A program made the translations under genes and the position numbers. A stretch of DNA of 11,645 bases. It comes from an uncultured Dorea sp. Lineage in GTDB: Bacteria; Bacillota; Clostridia; Lachnospirales; Lachnospiraceae. The notes under the pieces were generated by a model. The model saw only the letters and a program-made list of their open reading frames with translations, did no database searches and was not told the DNA's origin. The stretch covers positions 1 through 11,645 of the forward strand of contig URTM01000044.1 of the NCBI GenBank assembly GCA_900550865.1, given 5' to 3'. Below are positions 1 through 5,782 of this stretch, in pieces. The stretch's first letter is position 1. Each line of letters begins with the position of its first letter.

Positions 1-298
1 GGGATTTTTCCTTTTCTGTACGTTTGCGGAAGTTATCAAACTCTGCCATCTGACGGGTAAGCTTATCTGTAAGCTCTTCAATCTTCTCGTCCTTTTTATC
101 TTTCTTTTTGCCAAATAATTTTTTGCCAGTTTTCTTTTCTGCATCCTCTTTGGCTTCTTCGCTTCCGGCTTCTTCAGAAGTTTCTTCTGCTTCTTCCACC
201 TCAGCTTCTGCCGATTCAGTCTCAGCTGCAGACTTTTTAGCTTCTTCCACAGCCTCTTTTACCATATCTTCCTGGCTTTTTTCCTGCTTATTCTCCAA
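1..298 (-). CDS. grpE: Nucleotide exchange factor GrpE, N-terminal part (runs off the left edge)
   Basis: GrpE is the cytoplasmic co-chaperone that releases ADP from DnaK. About 99 codons are present. After a very acidic, Ala/Glu-rich low-complexity stretch (about residues 10-55) comes a Lys-rich patch (KKLFGKKKDKK), then a predicted long helix containing FDNFRKRTEKEK, the conserved signature at the start of the GrpE coiled coil. The best start is TTG at 298: AAGGTGG lies 8 bases upstream, inside the end of hrcA, and only 3 bases separate the two genes. An in-frame ATG at 265 with a weaker AGGA upstream is the alternative. Its place directly behind hrcA matches the usual hrcA-grpE-dnaK-dnaJ order of Firmicutes, so dnaK is expected to the left. 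It should share the CIRCE-controlled promoter at 1429-1457. The dimer-forming helix and beta domain lie outside the window. Confidence 0.95.
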   Translation of the reverse strand, partial: MENKQEKSQEDMVKEAVEEAKKSAAETESAEAEVEEAEETSEEAGSEEAKEDAEKKTGKKLFGKKKDKKDEKIEELTDKLTRQMAEFDNFRKRTEKEKS

Positions 299-301
299 GG
301 G

Positions 302-1357
302 TTATTCCACCTTTCTATCATTCTTATGGAACATCTGATCCAGTTCTGTCTGGAGACGTTTCATAGATTTTAAAACATGTTCATAATCCATACGCTTCGG
401 TCCGATAATTCCTATCGTTCCTTTCATACCATCACCCAGTTCGTACGTTGCAGTTACGACGCTGCAGTCTCTCATGGTCTGTACCGGAGTTTCATCTCCG
501 ATGTATACCTGAATGCCAGTATTCTCATCCTGTGCCAGAGTCTGTGTAACCAGTTCAGATAACTGCTGTTTTTCTTCGAATGCACTGATAATCTCCTGCG
601 CACTCTGGTTATCACTTAATTCCGGATATTTGAAAATGTTCGTCGCACCGCTTGTGTAGATCTGCATATCGTCATCTACGTGAATCGCATCTGCCACTGC
701 ATCCAGTACATATCCGACTACCTGACTATGGATTCCTGCCTGCTCTTTTAATCTGGCGATCAGTCCCAGGTTGATCTCTTCGATCGACATACCGTTGAGC
801 GTTGTGTTCAGCAGCATGTTCAGCTTCAGCAGATTCTCATTACTGATCGGCTCGTCAATGTTAATGATCTTATTCTTGATTACATTGCCTCCCAGCACGA
901 TAACTGCAATTACCTGTTCCTCATCTACCATAGATAACTGGATGAACTTGATCTTGTTCGAATTGTTCATCGGAGTCGAAACCATTGTTGCATAATTAGT
1001 ATTCGTTGCCAGAACCTTTGCTGCCTGTTTCAAAAGCTGATCCATCTTCTCTGCTTTGTCAAGCATCTGATCCTGCATCTCATTCAATTCCTGCTCTTTC
1101 TCCTCCATCAGCATATCTACATAGAGCCTGTATCCTTTGTCCGAAGGAATACGTCCTGCCGACGTATGAGGCTGGATGATATATCCCATCTCTTCCAGAT
1201 CTGCCATCTCATTACGGATCGTTGCTGAACTAAGATTCAGATCCGTGTACTTGGAAATCGTTCTGGAACCAACCGGCTCGCCTGTCTCCAGATAATTCTG
1301 AATGACCGCATGAAGTATTTTCAGTTTTCTTTCACTCAGTTCTTCATGATTTATCAC
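302..1357 (-). CDS. hrcA: Heat-inducible transcription repressor HrcA
   Basis: HrcA is the winged-helix repressor of class I heat-shock genes. It binds CIRCE operators and, in studied species, depends on GroEL to stay active. The product is 351 residues, normal for the family. The N-terminus carries ERKLKILHAVIQNYLETGEP, then SSATIRNEMADLEEMGYI (helix-turn-helix, about residues 40-60) and SAGRIPSDKGYRLYVD, the most conserved family signature. The central and C-terminal parts hold the GAF-like domain. I chose the GTG at 1357 because GGAGGAGG lies just upstream and the protein then begins at the normal family position. An in-frame ATG 36 bases further up (1393) lies inside the CIRCE operator and has no ribosome binding site. 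A perfect CIRCE and a sigma-A promoter precede the gene, so it represses itself together with grpE and the expected dnaK downstream. Confidence 0.97.
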   Translation of the reverse strand: MINHEELSERKLKILHAVIQNYLETGEPVGSRTISKYTDLNLSSATIRNEMADLEEMGYIIQPHTSAGRIPSDKGYRLYVDMLMEEKEQELNEMQDQMLDKAEKMDQLLKQAAKVLATNTNYATMVSTPMNNSNKIKFIQLSMVDEEQVIAVIVLGGNVIKNKIINIDEPISNENLLKLNMLLNTTLNGMSIEEINLGLIARLKEQAGIHSQVVGYVLDAVADAIHVDDDMQIYTSGATNIFKYPELSDNQSAQEIISAFEEKQQLSELVTQTLAQDENTGIQVYIGDETPVQTMRDCSVVTATYELGDGMKGTIGIIGPKRMDYEHVLKSMKRLQTELDQMFHKNDRKVE

Positions 1358-1386
1358 CGGTACCTCCTCCTTTCGGTTTTTGGTTA

Positions 1387-1413
1387 TTAGCACTCTTTAT
1401 ATCTGAGTGCTAA
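1387..1413 (-). promoter_or_regulatory. CIRCE operator (HrcA binding site)
   Basis: A perfect match to the CIRCE element, TTAGCACTC-N9-GAGTGCTAA. It lies between the promoter and the hrcA start, about 10 bases downstream of the expected transcription start and 30 bases upstream of the GTG. HrcA bound here should block transcription of hrcA-grpE and whatever follows. The nine-base arms have no mismatch. Confidence 0.97.
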
Positions 1414-1428
1414 CACCTTTCGACTATT

Positions 1429-1457
1429 AAGATAGCACTCCCACATATTTTTGTCAA
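1429..1457 (-). promoter_or_regulatory. Sigma-A-type promoter of the hrcA-grpE operon
   Basis: On the minus strand, TTGACA (1452-1457) is followed by a 17-base spacer and TATCTT (1429-1434). The -35 box is perfect and the -10 box matches four of six bases. The predicted start near 1422 places CIRCE in the early transcribed region, the normal arrangement for HrcA control. The spacer ends in GAGTGC, and with the first bases of the -10 box this reads GAGTGCTAT, a near-copy of one CIRCE arm. Confidence 0.85.
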
Positions 1458-1509
1458 CACTGTTTAGATATTTTTTAGAAAATGCGAAAAAACCTTTTTT
1501 TGACACAAA

Positions 1510-1560
1510 AAAACAGGCCGGCTTTATATAATACATAGATTGCCGCCTGTTTTCTATTTT
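1510..1560. terminator. Hairpin with U-runs on both sides, possible bidirectional terminator
   Basis: Left arm 1510-1522 (AAAACAGGCCGGC) pairs with right arm 1542-1553 (GCCGCCTGTTTT), with one bulged C and a 19-base loop. Read plus, it is followed by CTATTTTTTC; read minus, by a run of seven T. Both strands therefore have the shape of an intrinsic terminator. The placement is odd because it lies between two divergent promoters, where no annotated gene needs stopping. It may be a relic of an older gene order, a block to antisense transcription, or the end of a short unannotated RNA. Confidence 0.55.
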
Positions 1561-1649
1561 TTCTAAATTCTTCTAAATTGTCTTCGATACATAAATCCGT
1601 GCCATATATCTTCCTCTTTTCTTATTATGGTATCATAATTTTTTTATTT

Positions 1650-1669
1650 TTGTTGTTATTCCAACAACA
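1650..1669. promoter_or_regulatory. Palindrome resembling a repressor operator (partly Rex-like)
   Basis: A 7-base inverted repeat, TGTTGTT and AACAACA around ATTCC (1651-1669). It can also be read as TTGTT-N8-AACAA (1650-1667). The outer bases and their spacing match the Rex consensus known in Firmicutes (TTGTTAA-N4-TTAACAA), but the inner AA/TT pairs are absent. It is about 50 bases upstream of the TATAAT box of the ferredoxin-like gene. Binding by any regulator is inference. Confidence 0.35.
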
Positions 1670-1695
1670 TCTTTTTTCTTCTTTATAGTACACTA

Positions 1696-1725
1696 TTACC
1701 TGCAAGACAGCTGATACAATATAAT
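1696..1725 (+). promoter_or_regulatory. Candidate promoter of the ferredoxin-like gene
   Basis: A perfect TATAAT (1720-1725) lies 24 bases upstream of the chosen start codon. The best -35 candidate, TTACCT at 1696-1701 with an 18-base spacer, is poor, which would fit a promoter needing an activator. The predicted transcript would begin near 1732 with a leader of about 18 bases, which leaves room for the ribosome binding site. Confidence 0.4.
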
Positions 1726-1749
1726 TTTTTAATGAAAAGGAGAATCACT

Positions 1750-2589
1750 ATGATCAGAAAAATTATCCATATAAATGAAGAAAAATGTAACGGATGCGGT
1801 GCATGTGCCAACGCCTGTCACGAGGGTGCCATTCAGATGGTAGATGGAAAAGCCCGTTTAATGCGTGACGATTTCTGCGATGGTCTCGGCGACTGCCTGC
1901 CGGCCTGCCCGACTAATGCGATCACATTCGAAGAACGTGAAGCAGATGCTTACGATGATGATGCCGTAAAAGCTCATCTTGCTGCAAAGGGACCGGAAGC
2001 ACTTAAGAAACATCTGGATGCAAAGAAAGCTCATGCACACGATAACGATGCCGTTCCACATCACGGCGGATGTCCGGGAGCTATGGCTCGTGAAATCCAT
2101 CACGCAGCCCCACACGGCGGATGCCCGGGAGCTATGGCACGTTCGGTTGAACACTCTCATAATAATGATACAAATGCTTCTAATAATATATCAGGAAGTA
2201 CACCGACAGCTTACTCCATGGAAAGCCAGCTCCGTCAGTGGCCGGTACAGATCAAGCTTGCACCGCTGAGCGCACCATATTTCCAGAATGCAAATCTGCT
2301 GATCGCAGCCGACTGTACGGCATATGCATATGGCAACTTCCACAATGAGTTCATTAAGAATCACGTTGTACTGATCGGATGTCCGAAGCTGGACGCAGTT
2401 GATTATACGGAGAAATTAACTGAGATCATCAAGCATAATGATTTCAAGAGTCTTACTATCGTCCGTATGGAAGTTCCTTGCTGCGGAGGACTGGAACATG
2501 CTGCTACAGAGGCGTTGAAAGCAAGTGGGAAGTTTATTCCCTGGCAGGTGGTGACGATAGGGATTGATGGAACTATAAAGGATATTTAA
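1750..2589 (+). CDS. Ferredoxin-domain (4Fe-4S) protein of unknown role with duplicated His/Cys motif
   Basis: A 279-residue cytoplasmic protein. The N-terminus has one complete CxxCxxCxxxC iron-sulfur motif (C13, C16, C19, C23). The second motif is incomplete, C43-x5-C49-x3-C53-P, with Leu46 where the second cysteine would sit. A His-rich linker (about 75-137) follows, with the nonapeptide HGGCPGAMA twice (105-113 and 122-130). The C-terminal domain (about 157-279) has further conserved-looking cysteines: C189, C211 (IGCPKLD) and the CC pair C244-C245 (VPCCGG). Similar 4Fe-4S proteins occur widely in Clostridia, usually annotated only as ferredoxin or 4Fe-4S binding protein, and no reaction is established to my knowledge. 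The start at 1750 has AAAAGGAG 7 bases upstream; an in-frame ATG at 1732 has none. It stands alone, divergent from hrcA. A role in electron transfer or metal sensing is inference. Confidence 0.9.
   Translation: MIRKIIHINEEKCNGCGACANACHEGAIQMVDGKARLMRDDFCDGLGDCLPACPTNAITFEEREADAYDDDAVKAHLAAKGPEALKKHLDAKKAHAHDNDAVPHHGGCPGAMAREIHHAAPHGGCPGAMARSVEHSHNNDTNASNNISGSTPTAYSMESQLRQWPVQIKLAPLSAPYFQNANLLIAADCTAYAYGNFHNEFIKNHVVLIGCPKLDAVDYTEKLTEIIKHNDFKSLTIVRMEVPCCGGLEHAATEALKASGKFIPWQVVTIGIDGTIKDI
2062..2142 (+). repeat. Internal duplication coding for two HGGCPGAMAR units
   Basis: Two near-identical 30-base segments begin at 2062 and 2113, 51 bases (17 codons) apart. Both code for HGGCPGAMAR and differ at a few third-codon positions, so the duplication has been kept at the protein level while the DNA drifted. 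Each unit contributes one His and one Cys to the linker between the iron-sulfur and C-terminal domains. Confidence 0.85.
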
Positions 2590-2628
2590 TTTATGAAGCG
2601 GTCGTTACCCGGACTTGCATAAAACTTA

Positions 2629-2646
2629 GGAACTCTTTCCTGTTCC
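2629..2646. terminator. Weak hairpin in the convergent gap after the ferredoxin-like gene and rarA
   Basis: GGAAC (2629-2633) and GTTCC (2642-2646) can pair around an 8-base loop. Read on the minus strand it is followed by TAAGTTTT, a poor U-tract. The gap between the convergent gene ends (2590-2665) should hold terminators for both, but nothing stronger is visible. Confidence 0.2.
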
Positions 2647-2665
2647 AATTCCGTCGGCGGGAAAA

Positions 2666-3985
2666 TCATTTATCTTCCCGGATATACCGCATCCATTCTT
2701 TAATCTCCTTCTCATGCCCGTTCTCACTCGGTACATAGAATTTTTCTCCAACGATCTCGTCCGGCAGATACTGTTGTTCTACATAATGGTGCGGATAATC
2801 ATGTGCATATTTATATCCGATGCCATGTCCCAGTTTCTGGGCGCCCTTGTAGTGGGCATCCTGCAGATGCGACGGGACCGTTGTCTTTGTGCGTTTTACG
2901 CTTGCCATTGCATCAAAAATTGCATTGCATGCGGCATTACTCTTTGGTGCGGTTGCTACATACGTGACTGCCTGGGAAAGGATGATCTGTGCTTCCGGCA
3001 TGCCGATTCGTTCGACTGCCTGGGAAGCAGATACGGCAACCGTAAGTGCCATCGGATCTGCATTTCCTACATCTTCCGATGCGCAGATCATGATACGTCT
3101 GGCTATGAACTTGATATCTTCTCCTGCGTATAACATTTTCGCGAGATAATACACTGCCGCATCCGGGTCAGAGCCACGCATACTTTTGATAAATGCAGAG
3201 ATCGTATCATAATGATTATCTCCGGTCTTATCATATTTGACTACACGTTTCTGAATGCATTCGGATGCAACATCCAGTGTTATGTGAATCTTTCCGTCTG
3301 CACTCCGTTCTGTCGTCAGGATTCCGAGTTCGACTGCATTCAACGCACTTCTGGCATCTCCTCCGGAAATGTCTGCAAGAAATTCCAGTGCATCTTCATC
3401 GATCACTGCCTGATAACTTCCCATACCTTTTACTGTATCATAGACTGCCCTTGTGATCAGAGTCCTGATATCTTCTTTGGCAAGCGGCTGTAATTCAAAT
3501 ATGCTCGATCTGGAAAGCAGCGCCCCGTTCACTTCAAAATACGGATTCTCTGTCGTTGCGCCGATCAGGATGATCGTGCCATCTTCTACAAATGGCAGCA
3601 GATAATCCTGCTGTCCTTTATTGAATCTATGGATCTCATCCACGAACAGGATCGTCTTCTTCCGGTACATTCCCTGCATCTCTTTTGCTTTGTTTATCAC
3701 TTCTTCCATGTCCTTCTTGCCCGCTGTCGTTGCGTTGATCTGGGTAAATTCCGCACTGGTCGTATTAGCAATAACTTTGGCAAGTGTGGTCTTTCCTGTT
3801 CCCGGAGGACCGTAGAAAATAACCGAACTTAATTTGTCAGCCTTGATTGCCCTGTAAAGTAATTTGTCCTTTCCGATAATGTGCTGCTGTCCTACTACTT
3901 CCTCTAATGTGGTCGGGCGCAGTCTGGATGCAAGCGGTGCTTCTTTCTCCATGTTCTGCTCCCGCATATAATCAAATAAATCCAT
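2666..3985 (-). CDS. rarA: Replication-associated recombination protein A (RarA/MgsA AAA+ ATPase)
   Basis: RarA is a clamp-loader-like AAA+ ATPase related to eukaryotic WRNIP1 that acts at stalled replication forks. The 439-residue length is typical. After ASRLRPTTLEEVVGQQHIIG come the Walker A GPPGTGKT (59-66), Walker B ILFVDEIH (112-119), the sensor 1 region GATTENP (141-147) and GGDARSALN (sensor 2 region, near 205). The C-terminal tetramerisation part includes CNAIFDAMASV and the near-terminal HYVEQQYLPDE, both usual in this family. The ATG has GGAG about 8 bases upstream. It follows the deacetylase gene by 70 bases on the same strand, so the two may share a transcript, although the gap has palindromes that could hold a separate promoter. 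No truncation is seen. Confidence 0.96.
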   Translation of the reverse strand: MDLFDYMREQNMEKEAPLASRLRPTTLEEVVGQQHIIGKDKLLYRAIKADKLSSVIFYGPPGTGKTTLAKVIANTTSAEFTQINATTAGKKDMEEVINKAKEMQGMYRKKTILFVDEIHRFNKGQQDYLLPFVEDGTIILIGATTENPYFEVNGALLSRSSIFELQPLAKEDIRTLITRAVYDTVKGMGSYQAVIDEDALEFLADISGGDARSALNAVELGILTTERSADGKIHITLDVASECIQKRVVKYDKTGDNHYDTISAFIKSMRGSDPDAAVYYLAKMLYAGEDIKFIARRIMICASEDVGNADPMALTVAVSASQAVERIGMPEAQIILSQAVTYVATAPKSNAACNAIFDAMASVKRTKTTVPSHLQDAHYKGAQKLGHGIGYKYAHDYPHHYVEQQYLPDEIVGEKFYVPSENGHEKEIKEWMRYIREDK

Positions 3986-4021
3986 TCTTTCATCTCCATT
4001 TATCTATGTAAATTTTCATTC

Positions 4022-4033
4022 ATCAGATCTGAT
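4022..4033. promoter_or_regulatory. 12-base perfect palindrome upstream of rarA
   Basis: ATCAGATCTGAT is a perfect palindrome 37 bases before the rarA start. Nearby GATTCA (4031-4036) and TGAATC (4051-4056) also face each other, and TGAAT-CTA-ATTCA overlaps the deacetylase stop codon. This cluster of ATTCA-type half sites in a 70-base gap could be an operator or chance in AT-rich DNA. It does not match the Firmicute LexA site (GAAC-N4-GTTC). Confidence 0.25.
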
Positions 4034-4055
4034 TCATAAATTCTGTGTTTTGAAT

Positions 4056-4847
4056 CTAATTCATAATGAGTTCATCAACCGTTACGAATTCAAATCCTTC
4101 CTTCTGCAGGATATCTACAATACGAAGTGCCGCATTCACACTGGATTCGTAACAGTCGTGCAATAAAATGATATCATTTTCCTTTGCCTGCGTCACTACT
4201 TTATTGACAATTTCATCTTCATTATTCGTTGTCCAGTCCAGCGGGTCTATCGTCCACATCACAGGCATAACATCCAGTTCCCACTCCAGCTTCTTCTGCC
4301 ATGCTCCGAACGGTGGTCTCATATAAGAGACTTCTTCCCCTGTAATTCCGGTGATCACTTCATTTGTCATAAGGATTTCTTCTTTTGCCGTTTCATCCGG
4401 TACACGTGTGATTTCTACATGGTGATACGTATGATTGCCGACCAGATGACCTTCTTCCGATTCTCTCTTTACAAGTTCCGGCGCATTTTCTGCATTTTCC
4501 CCGATCAGGAAAAATGTTGCTTTTACATTCCGCTCTTTTAATCCATCCAGAAGTTTCGGTGTCCATGCCGCGCTTGGTCCGTCGTCAAATGTGATTGCAA
4601 TCTTAGGGGCTTCTTTTATCATATTCGATGCTACATATTGAATGGCCTTTTCATTACTTGATGGGGCACTCCCTGACAGTTCCTTATGTGTTTTTTTCAC
4701 TCCCACAACAGTCTCATCTTCCAACTGCACCATCTTTGTCAGAAGGAAATAGATGCCTAATATATAAAGCAGCAAAATTCCCGCCATTTTCATCCTGGAC
4801 CGTCGTTTATATGTTATATCTGATTTGCAATCAATATTTAATTTCAT
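4056..4847 (-). CDS. Membrane-anchored polysaccharide deacetylase (NodB/CE4 family)
   Basis: Probably removes acetyl groups from peptidoglycan or another surface polysaccharide outside the membrane. From the chosen start the protein has 263 residues: a basic N-terminus (YKRRSRMK), one hydrophobic segment (about 22-36) acting as a signal anchor, a linker, then the CE4 domain. All family motifs are present: TFDDGP (86-91, catalytic base and metal Asp), HTYHH (139-143, metal histidines), RPPFG (177-181), DPLDW (201-205) and ILLHD (227-231, catalytic His). The start is uncertain. ATG 4847 has a weak GGGTGTG upstream, ATG 4865 has no ribosome binding site, and ATGs at 4793 and 4787 just before the membrane segment are also possible. 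The substrate cannot be told from the sequence. It precedes rarA on the same strand. Confidence 0.9.
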   Translation of the reverse strand: MKLNIDCKSDITYKRRSRMKMAGILLLYILGIYFLLTKMVQLEDETVVGVKKTHKELSGSAPSSNEKAIQYVASNMIKEAPKIAITFDDGPSAAWTPKLLDGLKERNVKATFFLIGENAENAPELVKRESEEGHLVGNHTYHHVEITRVPDETAKEEILMTNEVITGITGEEVSYMRPPFGAWQKKLEWELDVMPVMWTIDPLDWTTNNEDEIVNKVVTQAKENDIILLHDCYESSVNAALRIVDILQKEGFEFVTVDELIMN

Positions 4848-4933
4848 GTCACACCCACATAGCATTATTTCATTTTACTATATGCAGGGGCAGGGAATTC
4901 CATACCCGCAGTCTTTTTCTAACCATGCAGAAA

Positions 4934-4998
4934 TACAAAGGATCTGCCACTGACATTTTCCGCTTGCATACTTTGGTATCTACAGGACCTGCCACCGG
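4934..4998. repeat. Pair of degenerate direct repeats upstream of the deacetylase gene
   Basis: TACAAAGGATCTGCCACTG (4934-4952) and TACAGGACCTGCCACCG (4981-4997) align with a 2-base gap and two substitutions, 47 bases apart. They lie between the terminator of the flavin reductase gene and the deacetylase start. Together with a CTGCC-ACC-GGCAG inverted repeat at the second copy they could be regulatory, or the remains of a decayed element. Confidence 0.25.
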
Positions 4999-5024
4999 CA
5001 GCTCCTTCCGAACGCATAGCGATA

Positions 5025-5051
5025 CAAAAGGCGCCAGAATTCTGACGCCTT
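5025..5051 (-). terminator. Intrinsic terminator after the flavin reductase-like gene
   Basis: On the minus strand a 10-base stem with one mismatch (5042-5051 with 5028-5037) closes a 4-base AATT loop and is followed by TTTTGTATC. It starts 25 bases after the stop codon at 5077 and is well placed to end the pyrophosphatase-flavin reductase transcript. The plus-strand reading has no U-tract. Confidence 0.7.
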
Positions 5052-5076
5052 GCTTTATCTTACATTTATTCTATAT

Positions 5077-5763
5077 TTATTTCTTACGTTTCCCCGATGC
5101 TGTTTTCTTTCCCGTACTCTTCTTATTCTTTTTCGATACAGGCTTCTTTCCTGCATTCTTTTTATTATTTTTCGATACGGAATCTTTTCCCGGGGCAGGA
5201 GCTTTTCTGACGCTCCATCCAAATGTTCCAAGGGAATCTCCGAGTGTCAGATATTCTCCATGAGAATATGCCAGAAGTCCGGCTTTTCCAAGCTGTAATC
5301 TTCCCTTTTCATCCAGATATTCTTCCCCCACCTGGACAGCCTCTACTTTTGCCAGAAACATATGATGTGAGCCGAGTTCTTTGATCTCGGTTACTTTACA
5401 CTCAATGTTCACCGGGCATTCTTCTATGATCGGTGCATAATCAAGCTTCGATGCTTTGCTGGCTGTCAGATGCATCTCTTCCCATTTATCAACGTCACGG
5501 CCGGAGCGTACTCCACACCAGTCTGTTGCTTTTTTTAACTTCTCAGTTGTCAGATTTACTACGAACTCTCCGCTGTCTTTCAGAAGATCGTACGAATATC
5601 GTTCCGGTCTTACAGATATATACAGCATCGCCGGATTCGTACATACCGTTCCGGTCCACGCAACCGTTATGATGTTGGATTTACCGGATTTATCTGCGGT
5701 ACTTACCATCACGGCCGGGAGCGGATACAGCATATTCCCCGGTTTCCAGATCTGCTTTGCCAT
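5077..5763 (-). CDS. Flavin reductase-like FMN-binding protein with Lys-rich C-terminal tail
   Basis: Residues 1-187 match the flavin reductase-like split-barrel family (FMN-binding, flavoredoxin type): WKPGNMLYPLPAVMVSTAD, then SNIITVAWTGTVCTNPAMLYISVRP, FVVNLTT and the region around CKVTEIKELGSHHMFLAKV. Members bind FMN and transfer electrons, but this one's partner is unknown. The 228-residue protein ends in a 41-residue tail (188-228) with 15 Lys and 1 Arg, built from a 13-residue unit (SVSKNNKKNAGKK, PVSKKNKKSTGKK) and a shortened third unit TASGKRKK. Such a tail is not part of the FMN domain. The ATG at 5763 has GGGGG 7 bases upstream and lies 19 bases after the pyrophosphatase stop, so the two genes are very likely one operon. 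An in-frame ATG at 5799 would overlap that gene and is less likely. Confidence 0.88.
   Translation of the reverse strand: MAKQIWKPGNMLYPLPAVMVSTADKSGKSNIITVAWTGTVCTNPAMLYISVRPERYSYDLLKDSGEFVVNLTTEKLKKATDWCGVRSGRDVDKWEEMHLTASKASKLDYAPIIEECPVNIECKVTEIKELGSHHMFLAKVEAVQVGEEYLDEKGRLQLGKAGLLAYSHGEYLTLGDSLGTFGWSVRKAPAPGKDSVSKNNKKNAGKKPVSKKNKKSTGKKTASGKRKK
5104..5181 (-). repeat. Two tandem 39-base repeats in the flavin reductase-like gene tail
   Basis: Two in-frame 39-base units (5143-5181 and 5104-5142) code for the 13-residue Lys-rich repeats. They share a GTATCGAAAAA-type core and a GGAAAGAA end, and have diverged at about a quarter of positions. A degenerate partial third unit reaches the stop codon. 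This indicates growth of the tail by tandem duplication. Confidence 0.75.
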
Positions 5764-5782
5764 GTCTTTTCCCCCGTTTTTT

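Larger units (their letters stand above)
1358..1749. other. 392-base divergent regulatory region between hrcA and the ferredoxin-like gene
   Basis: No convincing gene lies in this AT-rich stretch. On the hrcA side it holds the ribosome binding site, CIRCE and promoter (1361-1457). The middle holds a hairpin with U-runs on both sides (about 1510-1560). The ferredoxin side holds a TTGTT-N8-AACAA palindrome (1650-1667) and a TATAAT box (1720-1725). The stretch 1560-1650 is T-rich, and I see nothing definite in it. In many Clostridia hemW lies upstream of hrcA on the same strand; here a divergent gene takes that place. Confidence 0.7.

Noticed and set aside
108..338. Plus-strand Ser-rich open frame
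   Set aside because: It is the reverse of the Ala/Glu-rich N-terminus of grpE; low-complexity acidic codons read as Ser on the other strand. No ribosome binding site.
1358..1393. In-frame extension of hrcA to an ATG at 1393
   Set aside because: It starts within the CIRCE operator, lacks a ribosome binding site, and adds residues absent from the family; GTG 1357 has a strong site.
4866..5024. T-box or riboswitch before the deacetylase gene
   Set aside because: GGTGGCAG-like bases recall part of a T-box, but there is no proper T-box sequence, specifier stem or anti-terminator, and the gene is not amino-acid related.
4628..5263. 211-codon plus-strand open frame
   Set aside because: It runs antisense across the deacetylase N-terminus, the intergenic terminator and the Lys-rich tail. 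Its Phe-rich content is the mirror of the Lys codons, and no protein family is recognisable.
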